Positions 1 to 4,271 of a stretch of DNA of 6,214 nucleotides are shown piece by piece (position 1 is the first letter of the stretch; the number at the start of each line of letters is the position of its first letter). A model generated the notes under the pieces. The model was not told the DNA's origin. It was given only the letters and a program-made list of their open reading frames with translations, and searched no databases. The stretch is from Pseudomonadota bacterium (lineage in GTDB: Bacteria; Pseudomonadota; Alphaproteobacteria; Reyranellales; Reyranellaceae): assembly GCA_023436825.1 (NCBI GenBank), contig JAEZHS010000368.1, positions 1-6,214 on the forward strand, read 5' to 3'. Made by a program: the position numbers and the translations under genes.

Positions 1-2
1 AG

Positions 3-554
3 TTCCACATGGCCCATGCCAGCTACGACACCGCCCAGAAGCGGCTGCTCGAGAAGGAGCCGGGCATGACCGTGGTGATCGGCCAGTGCCGGCCCGATTC
101 GCGCGGCTCGATCCACATCAAGTCGGCAACGCCCGGCGGGGAGCCGGCCATCCGGCCGAATTTCCTGACGACCCAGATCGACCGCGATGCCGTGGTCGCG
201 GGCATGCAGATCGCCCGCAAGATCGTCTCGCATCCGTCGATGGAGAAGTACATCGCCTTCGAGAACAAGCCGGGCAAGGACGTGAACAGCTACGACGAAT
301 GGCTCGATTTTGCCCGCGCGACCGGCCAGACGACCTACCATGTCTGCGGCACCTGCAAGATGGGCAGCGACCCCATGGCGGTGGTCGACGACCGGCTGCG
401 GGTCCACGGCATCGCCGGCCTGCGGGTGATCGACGCCTCGATCATGCCGACCGTGCCTTCGGGCAACACCAACGCCCCCACGATCATGGTGGCGGAGAAG
501 GGGGCGGATATGATCAAAGAGGATGCCAAGGCGGGGCTCAAGGCCGCCGCTTAA
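3..554 (+). CDS. GMC-family FAD-dependent oxidoreductase (choline/alcohol dehydrogenase-like), C-terminal part
   Basis: This is the last 184 codons of a gene that begins left of the window; the frame is open from base 3 and ends in TAA at 552-554. The product belongs to the glucose-methanol-choline (GMC) flavoprotein family, which oxidises alcohols to aldehydes or ketones using FAD. The visible part is the C-terminal substrate/cap domain and the closing FAD-binding segment. Counting from the ATG at base 9, the family signature [10 protein letters not shown] (residues 110-119) carries the presumed catalytic His111. It is followed by RVIDASIMP and then SGNTNAPT (151-158), with the partner Asn155, and VAEKGADMI. 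The FAD-binding GxGxxG N-terminus is outside the window. The ATG at base 9 is internal and not the start. Substrate cannot be told from this half; choline, polyethylene glycol or other alcohols are all possible. The lipoprotein gene follows after 15 nt, so co-transcription is likely. Confidence 0.93.
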   Translation, partial: FHMAHASYDTAQKRLLEKEPGMTVVIGQCRPDSRGSIHIKSATPGGEPAIRPNFLTTQIDRDAVVAGMQIARKIVSHPSMEKYIAFENKPGKDVNSYDEWLDFARATGQTTYHVCGTCKMGSDPMAVVDDRLRVHGIAGLRVIDASIMPTVPSGNTNAPTIMVAEKGADMIKEDAKAGLKAAA

Positions 555-557
555 CCT

Positions 558-563
558 GGGGAG
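558..563 (+). promoter_or_regulatory. Shine-Dalgarno for the lipoprotein gene
   Basis: GGGGAG ends 6 nt before the GTG at 570. It supports GTG as the start: no ATG lies near it, and the following residues form a textbook lipoprotein signal peptide. Confidence 0.6.
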
Positions 564-569
564 ATCGCG

Positions 570-1025
570 GTGAAACCGTTGACGTCGATTCTTGCCGCCG
601 TGGCGCTGGCGGCCGGCCTGGCGGCCTGCAACGGCGGCTCCAATCCGCTGTCGCTGTCCTACCAGCCCGAGAGCAAGGAAAACCTGCTGGCCGATTCGGG
701 CTTCAAGAAGCTGTCGCTCAACACGCCGGCCAAGGTCGCGGCCTTCAAGAAGATGCCGCCGCACCGCATTTCCCAGACCACCTTCAAGGGCAAGAAGGTC
801 TGGGTCTATCCCGACCAGAATGTCTGCGGCTGTCTCTATATCGGCGGCCAGACGGCCTACAACACCTTCATCAAGAAGGGCCGGGCGCAGATGATCGATA
901 GCCGCGTCAATCAGATGTACAATCAGGACGCCGACGATCCCTACAATCCCACGGCCGAGATGGCGCAGCTCGACTGGGGCGACGCCTGGGACGCCTCCGA
1001 CGCGTACGATCTGTATCTGAACTGA
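570..1025 (+). CDS. small exported lipoprotein of unknown function
   Basis: A 151-aa protein starting at GTG. Residues 1-20 form a type II signal peptide: Lys2, a hydrophobic Ala/Leu/Val core, then the lipobox LAAC with Cys20 as the lipidated residue. Asn at +2 is not the Asp inner-membrane retention signal known from E. coli, so outer-membrane anchoring is possible. The mature part has a basic stretch (FKKMPPHR, about 59-66), a VCGCLYIGG segment with Cys86 and Cys88 (a CxC pair), a Tyr/Asn-rich region, and a strongly acidic, Trp-containing C-terminus (about 135-148). I do not recognise a named domain. The gene lies 15 nt after the GMC oxidoreductase, and its stop overlaps the ribosome binding site of the next gene, so it is probably the middle gene of a transcript. 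A partner or periplasmic accessory role for the oxidoreductase is only a guess from position. Confidence 0.85.
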   Translation: MKPLTSILAAVALAAGLAACNGGSNPLSLSYQPESKENLLADSGFKKLSLNTPAKVAAFKKMPPHRISQTTFKGKKVWVYPDQNVCGCLYIGGQTAYNTFIKKGRAQMIDSRVNQMYNQDADDPYNPTAEMAQLDWGDAWDASDAYDLYLN

Positions 1026-1030
1026 GGAAG
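1024..1030 (+). promoter_or_regulatory. Shine-Dalgarno that points to a CTG start for the dioxygenase gene
   Basis: GAGGAAG overlaps the lipoprotein stop codon (TGA, 1023-1025) and ends 6 nt before the in-frame CTG at 1037. The only other plausible in-frame start, TTG at 1094, lies 63 nt beyond this motif, too far to use it. The site therefore favours a start at 1037. Confidence 0.5.
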
Positions 1031-1036
1031 CATTCC

Positions 1037-1708
1037 CTGCACTACGACCGGGACGGCGCGCAGCTTCATGCCGCCGCCGTCAACGCGGTAACGTTGCGGG
1101 GAATAACGGGAGCTCTGGAGGGGCAGCCGATTGATCAGGCCGGGATAAGGCTGTTCGGTGTTGCCGAACTGAGACCTTTCCTGGACTGTGATGGACCCGT
1201 CGGCGCCGTGGCGGCTTCGGTCCTGCACGATGCCTGTCGTCCGGTTCGAGCCATCCTTTTTGACAAGACACCGAGTACCAATTGGGCTCTTGGTTGGCAT
1301 CAGGACCGGGCGATCGCGGTAGTGGAACGGATTGAGGTTGAAGGCTTCGGCCCCTGGACACGCAAGCACCGAGCACTTCACGTCGCTCCGCCGTTCGAGG
1401 TGCTGGCGCGCATGGTCACCCTGCGCCTGCACCTCGACGACGTCCCGGCTGACAATGCTCCTTTGCTGGTTGCCCCTGGATCGCATCGTCTCGGCCGCGT
1501 CGCCGAAGCCGCCGAAGCCGACGTAGCTGCCGTCATTCAACGGTGCGGTGTAGCCACCTGCACCGCCGTAGCGGGCGACATCTGGCTCTATGCCAGGCCG
1601 ATCCTGCACGCATCTGAAGCGGCGACGAAGGCGGGTCGTCGGCGCGTGCTGCAGGTGGACTACGCCGCTTGCGATCTGCCGGGTGGCCTCAGGTGGCTCG
1701 GCCTCTGA
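1037..1708 (+). CDS. phytanoyl-CoA dioxygenase (PhyH)-like Fe(II)/2-oxoglutarate oxygenase
   Basis: From CTG 1037 the product is 223 aa. The family uses non-haem Fe(II), O2 and 2-oxoglutarate to hydroxylate small molecules; the substrate here is unknown. The iron-binding facial triad is visible: the HxD pair in GWHQDR (His88, Asp90) and the distal histidine in PILHASEA (His191). Arg202 in RRRVLQVDYA is the likely 2-oxoglutarate carboxylate anchor. The conserved core VTLRLHLDDVPADNAPLLVAPGSHRLGRV lies between them. A DRDGAQL segment just after the proposed start looks like the N-terminal motif of these short PhyH proteins, and starting at TTG 1094 (204 aa) would remove it. There is no in-frame ATG or GTG at the proper place, so the start may be a rare CTG or a mutated ATG. 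Codon use is less GC-biased than in the neighbours: about 15 of 36 codons from 1094 end in A or T, against 2 of 36 in the GMC gene. The reading frame is otherwise intact. Confidence 0.85.
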   Translation: MHYDRDGAQLHAAAVNAVTLRGITGALEGQPIDQAGIRLFGVAELRPFLDCDGPVGAVAASVLHDACRPVRAILFDKTPSTNWALGWHQDRAIAVVERIEVEGFGPWTRKHRALHVAPPFEVLARMVTLRLHLDDVPADNAPLLVAPGSHRLGRVAEAAEADVAAVIQRCGVATCTAVAGDIWLYARPILHASEAATKAGRRRVLQVDYAACDLPGGLRWLGL

Positions 1709-1726
1709 AGGTCAAGGATCTCCGGC

Positions 1727-1755
1727 TTGCGGAGCCGCCGCTCTATGTGTACAAA
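1727..1755 (+). promoter_or_regulatory. possible vapBC promoter (-35 TTGCGG, -10 TACAAA)
   Basis: TTGCGG at 1727-1732 and TACAAA at 1750-1755 are 17 nt apart and partly match the sigma-70 consensus. They lie in the 79-nt gap before vapB, where base composition changes sharply to AT-rich. The -10 would overlap the left arm of the inverted repeat at 1745-1774, the usual layout for an autorepressed toxin-antitoxin promoter. The match is modest and other AT-rich hexamers nearby could serve instead. Confidence 0.3.
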
Positions 1756-1774
1756 TTTATGACACAATACACAT
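1745..1774. promoter_or_regulatory. inverted repeat, candidate VapB/VapBC operator
   Basis: ATGTGTA (1745-1751) and TACACAT (1768-1774) form a perfect 7-bp inverted repeat around a 16-nt AT-rich spacer, ending 13 nt before the vapB ATG. A second, inner GTGT/ACAC pair (1747-1750, 1762-1765) gives extra overlapping symmetry. VapB-type ribbon-helix-helix antitoxins are known to bind palindromes at their own promoter, with VapC as co-repressor. The position and symmetry fit that role; binding here is inferred. Confidence 0.5.
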
Positions 1775-1787
1775 CGATGATACGACG

Positions 1788-1997
1788 ATGAGAACCAACA
1801 TCGACATCGACGACGAGTTGCTGGCGCGTGCCATGGCCACGACAGGCCTGACGACCAAGCGGGCTACCGTAGAGGAAGGCTTGCGTTTGCTGGTGCGTAT
1901 CAGCAAGCAGGCCAAGGCGTTGGCGGATATCAAAGGACTTGGCTGGCAGGGTGACCTTGATCAGATGCGTCGAGGCCGTCAGCCAGGCACGAGATGA
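1788..1997 (+). CDS. vapB: VapB-type antitoxin
   Basis: A 69-aa protein that neutralises the neighbouring PIN-domain toxin and probably represses its own operon. Residues 1-40 (starting MRTNIDIDDELLARAM) fit the ribbon-helix-helix DNA-binding fold of the VapB_antitoxin family: a short beta strand, then two helices split at TTKRATVEEGL. The C-terminal part, with IKGLGWQGDLDQMR (48-61), matches the toxin-wrapping segment typical of this family. The ATG at 1788 is chosen because the RTNIDIDDELL motif normally sits at the very N-terminus. The frame is open upstream, but those codons run through the operator and into the dioxygenase gene. No strong Shine-Dalgarno precedes it. The stop overlaps the toxin start by 4 nt. 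Basic residues cluster at the C-terminus. Confidence 0.92.
   Translation: MRTNIDIDDELLARAMATTGLTTKRATVEEGLRLLVRISKQAKALADIKGLGWQGDLDQMRRGRQPGTR
1994..1997 (+). other. ATGA start/stop overlap of vapB and vapC
   Basis: The toxin ATG (1994-1996) overlaps the antitoxin TGA (1995-1997). With no clear Shine-Dalgarno before the toxin, its translation is probably coupled to that of the antitoxin, which would keep the antitoxin in excess. Confidence 0.8.
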
Positions 1998-2383
1998 TCC
2001 TGGTCGACAGCTCGGTCTGGATCGCCCACCTGCGCGGAAAGGCGACACCGGCGACGACAAGGCTTGAAGCGGCCGCTGAACGGGAGCCTTTGCTGGTCGG
2101 CGATCTTATCCTGCTGGAAGTCCTGCAAGGTGCCAGGGACGATGTCCAGGCAGCGCGAATTGAACGCGCGTTGCGCGAGTACGCGATCGTATCGTTGCTC
2201 GATGGTCGCCTGGCTGCTCAGGCTGCACGAAACTATCGCCGTCTTCGGGACCTCGGCATCACGGTCCGCAAGACTGCCGACATCATCATCGGCACCTTCT
2301 GCATTGAGCACAGCCACTCATTGCTGCATGAGGACCGTGACTTCGAGCCGATGGAGAGGCATCTCGGTCTCAAGGCAGCTTGA
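1994..2383 (+). CDS. vapC: VapC-type PIN-domain toxin (ribonuclease)
   Basis: A 129-aa protein of normal VapC length. VapC toxins are Mg/Mn-dependent endoribonucleases that cut tRNA or rRNA and stop translation when the antitoxin is lost. The PIN-domain acidic residues are all present: Asp5 in ILVDSSVWI, Glu42 in ILLEVLQG, Asp96 in KTADIIIGTFC, and Asp114/Asp116 in LLHEDRDFEPM. The active site therefore looks intact. The family hallmark VDSSVWI at the N-terminus fixes the start at 1994. The gene is preceded by its antitoxin with a 4-nt overlap and followed at once by a hairpin. Codon use is more mixed than in the flanking operons, consistent with acquisition by transfer, which is common for such pairs. 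The RNA target cannot be inferred. Confidence 0.94.
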   Translation: MILVDSSVWIAHLRGKATPATTRLEAAAEREPLLVGDLILLEVLQGARDDVQAARIERALREYAIVSLLDGRLAAQAARNYRRLRDLGITVRKTADIIIGTFCIEHSHSLLHEDRDFEPMERHLGLKAA

Positions 2384-2385
2384 GA

Positions 2386-2405
2386 CGCGCCACCGGAGTG
2401 GCGCG
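2386..2405. terminator. GC-rich hairpin between convergent genes, possible bidirectional terminator
   Basis: CGCGCCAC (2386-2393) and GTGGCGCG (2398-2405) form a perfect 8-bp stem with a CGGA loop. It fills most of the 37-nt gap between the vapC stop and the stop of the opposing reductase gene. The position suits termination of both transcripts, but neither side has a clear U-tract, so intrinsic termination may be weak. Confidence 0.5.
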
Positions 2406-2420
2406 CTCCCGGCAAAGACA

Positions 2421-3485
2421 TCAGCCGCCGAGCAGCGCCGGCGCGGCCTTCACTTCCTGGCGCTCGACCTTCTTCACGATCTCGGTCAGCTTGGCATGCG
2501 TCGGCGCGGGCACGCCGATGTAGTTGCCGCGCTCGGCGATGTAGCCGTTCATGAACTCGATCTCGGTGCGGCGGCCCTTGCGGATGTCCTGGGCCATCGA
2601 CGGGCGCTGGATGTCGGCGCGCGGATTGGGGTTGGTGTTCGAGCCCGGCCGCATGATCGTCTCGATTTCGTCGAGCGCCGCCTTGTCGCCCTCGGAAGCC
2701 TTGGCCAGCGTCTCGGGCTCCAGCTTGCCGATCTTCTCGATGTGATAGCCCAGCGCCTGGCCGACACGGACGGCCTCGCCGCCGAGCTTGATCGAGAAGC
2801 GGCGGATGGCGTCATTGCGGTCGCAATCGCTGCCGGTGAGGCCGGTGGCGGCCGATACACCGTTCTTCATGCCGTTCTGGCAGAGCTTGGACCAGCGCTC
2901 GCCCCACAGGTTGGTCGTGGTCTTGGCGCTGTCGATGCGGCCCACCATGTCGCGCAGTTCCTCGACGCGGCCGGTGATGCGGCCATGCACCTCGCCGACA
3001 CGGAACACCGTGTGCTTGTCGCCGCCCTTGGCGACGGTGCGGCGGATGCGGGCGGGCTCGAACATGTCGACCGAGATCAGCGAGGCCACCATGCCCACGG
3101 TCTTGCCCCAGCCGACCACGCCCGCGATGCGCTCCTCGTTGAGGCAGTTCTGCAGCGACACGACATAGCCGTCGGGTGCCAGGTACTGCTTGATCAGCGC
3201 CGTCGCCCATTCGGTGTCGTAGGACTTCATCGAGACGAAGGCGATGTCGATCGGCTTCTGGCGCGACAGGTCCTGCATCTCGGTGAGATGCATGGTCTTG
3301 GCGTTCTTGACCGTGATCTTCTCTTCCGGCGTGACGCCGTCGAGCTCCAGCCCGTTCTTGCGGATGGTCTCGATGTTCTCCGGCCAGAAATCGATCAGGG
3401 TGACGTCCTCGCCCGTATGCGCGAGCCAGCCGCCGACATAACCACCCAACGCACCGACGCCGACGACCGCGATTCGCTTGCCCAT
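2421..3485 (-). CDS. 2-dehydropantoate 2-reductase (ketopantoate reductase) family protein
   Basis: A 354-aa NAD(P)-dependent dehydrogenase of the PanE/ApbA family, which reduces 2-oxo acids such as ketopantoate or runs the reverse oxidation. The N-terminal Rossmann fold shows GVGALGG (residues 9-15). Conserved family positions follow: Lys87 in VSMKSYD, Asn113 in LQNCLNEE, the catalytic Lys200 with Asn204 and Asn208 in RWSKLCQNGMKNG, and the C-terminal SMAQDIRKGRRTEIEFMNG with Ser296 and Glu308. The start is the ATG at 3485, just before the Rossmann strand; a longer open frame to 3572 lies inside the upstream hydrolase gene. At 354 aa it is longer than E. coli PanE (about 303 aa), partly through an insertion around 255-290. 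Asp32 ends the second beta strand, where an acidic residue usually favours NAD(H) over NADP(H). It is last in a three-gene operon with two hydrolases, so a catabolic role is as likely as pantothenate synthesis, and the symbol panE is not assigned. Confidence 0.9.
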   Translation of the reverse strand: MGKRIAVVGVGALGGYVGGWLAHTGEDVTLIDFWPENIETIRKNGLELDGVTPEEKITVKNAKTMHLTEMQDLSRQKPIDIAFVSMKSYDTEWATALIKQYLAPDGYVVSLQNCLNEERIAGVVGWGKTVGMVASLISVDMFEPARIRRTVAKGGDKHTVFRVGEVHGRITGRVEELRDMVGRIDSAKTTTNLWGERWSKLCQNGMKNGVSAATGLTGSDCDRNDAIRRFSIKLGGEAVRVGQALGYHIEKIGKLEPETLAKASEGDKAALDEIETIMRPGSNTNPNPRADIQRPSMAQDIRKGRRTEIEFMNGYIAERGNYIGVPAPTHAKLTEIVKKVERQEVKAAPALLGG

Positions 3486-3490
3486 GATGT

Positions 3491-3497
3491 CCTCCTC
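3491..3497 (-). promoter_or_regulatory. Shine-Dalgarno for the reductase gene
   Basis: On the minus strand GAGGAGG ends 5 nt before the ATG at 3485 and overlaps the stop codon of the upstream hydrolase (3496-3498). It fixes the reductase start and indicates translational coupling of the two genes. Confidence 0.8.
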
Positions 3498-4260
3498 AAG
3501 CTGCCGGCAGCCGGGCGAGGAATGCCTCGACGGCCTGATTGAAAAGCGCGGGCTGATGCAGGTTGGCCGCATGGCCCGCGTCGGCGACCACCACCTTGAT
3601 CGCCTGCTTGATCTTGGCCGCCATGTAGTCGGTGGCAGCCAGGAAGTTGGTGTCGTTGGCGCCGACCAGCACCAGCGTCGGCACAGCGACCTTGTCGAGT
3701 GACTGGATCACTCGGTCGTTCTCCTGGGCCAGCATGCCGCGCGCGGCGCGGGCGAGCCCGCTGGCGTCGCGATGGCGCGTCAGCTTGACCTCGTCGCTGG
3801 AATTGAGGGCCGTCAGGCCCTTGGCTTCCAGGTTGGCGGCGCGCTGATGTGCCGTCTTGTTCCATTTGGCCCGCGCCTCGTCCTTCTTGAAGCCTGGGCC
3901 GGTGTCGAACAGCATCAGCGCGCGCACCCGGTCGGGATGGCTGGCCGTGAAGGCGAGCGACATGTAGCCGCCCAATGACAGGCCGCCGATGATCGCGGTC
4001 TTGGCCCCGACCTCGTCGAGCAGCGCCTTCATGTCGCCCACGGTCAGCGCTTCTGAATAGAGGCTCTGGTCGGTCGGGTAGTCCGATTCGCCGTGGCCGC
4101 GCATGTCCCAGACGACGACCTGGTAGCGGTCCTTCAGGGCCGCGATCTGGCCGTCCCACATCCGCGCCGTCGAGCTGTAGCCGTGGCTCAGCAGGATCGT
4201 CGGTCCGCTGCCATGGACCTCGTAATGGATCTTCACGCCGTCGCGGTCGAGCTTGGCCAT
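3496..4260 (-). CDS. alpha/beta hydrolase
   Basis: A 254-aa, single-domain alpha/beta-fold hydrolase with no signal peptide, so probably cytoplasmic. The motifs occur in the expected order: LLSHGYSS with the oxyanion-hole HG (26-27), DMRGHGES (52-59), the nucleophile elbow GLSLGG with Ser95, the acid in VGANDTNF (Asp203), and the triad histidine in DAGHAANL (His230). The length and motifs resemble the group holding 3-oxoadipate enol-lactonase, esterases and C-C bond hydrolases; the exact substrate cannot be assigned. The ATG at 4260 is well placed, with a purine-rich site just upstream. The gene lies 9 nt after the large hydrolase-domain gene and 10 nt before the reductase gene, so the three genes are almost certainly one transcript and probably act on one compound. 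Confidence 0.92.
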   Translation of the reverse strand: MAKLDRDGVKIHYEVHGSGPTILLSHGYSSTARMWDGQIAALKDRYQVVVWDMRGHGESDYPTDQSLYSEALTVGDMKALLDEVGAKTAIIGGLSLGGYMSLAFTASHPDRVRALMLFDTGPGFKKDEARAKWNKTAHQRAANLEAKGLTALNSSDEVKLTRHRDASGLARAARGMLAQENDRVIQSLDKVAVPTLVLVGANDTNFLAATDYMAAKIKQAIKVVVADAGHAANLHQPALFNQAVEAFLARLPAA

Positions 4261-4262
4261 GT

Positions 4263-4271
4263 CTTCCCCCT
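4263..4271 (-). promoter_or_regulatory. Shine-Dalgarno for the alpha/beta hydrolase gene
   Basis: AGGGGGAAG on the minus strand lies 2 nt before the ATG, with its G-rich core about 5 nt away, and overlaps the TAG stop of the preceding gene (4270-4272). It supports the 4260 start and coupled translation. Confidence 0.65.

Noticed and set aside
86..901. A 271-codon plus-strand frame overlapping the GMC and lipoprotein genes
   Set aside because: It is out of frame with two well-supported genes and rich in Arg/Gly/Pro/Asp, the usual result of frame shifting GC-rich codons.
941..1609. A 222-codon minus-strand open frame opposite the dioxygenase gene
   Set aside because: The plus strand encodes intact iron-binding and core motifs of a known family here; the minus frame has no recognisable domain or ribosome binding site.
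1720..1734. Small hairpin CTCCG-GCTTG-CGGAG after the dioxygenase stop as a terminator
   Set aside because: Only 5 bp of stem and no U-tract; too weak to call, and it overlaps the possible -35 of vapBC.
1590..1787. Upstream extension of the vapB frame to an ATG at 1590
   Set aside because: It would run inside the dioxygenase gene and through the operator, and would move the conserved RTNIDIDDELL motif away from the N-terminus where it belongs.
2064..3542. A 492-codon plus-strand open frame running from within vapC across the reductase gene
   Set aside because: It is antisense to a clearly recognisable reductase and overlaps vapC in another frame. Its composition is Arg/Ala/Asp/Leu-rich with no domain, typical of a shadow frame in high-GC DNA.
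3486..3572. Longer start for the reductase at 3572
   Set aside because: The added 29 residues come from inside the hydrolase gene and resemble nothing; a strong Shine-Dalgarno and the Rossmann strand place the start at 3485.
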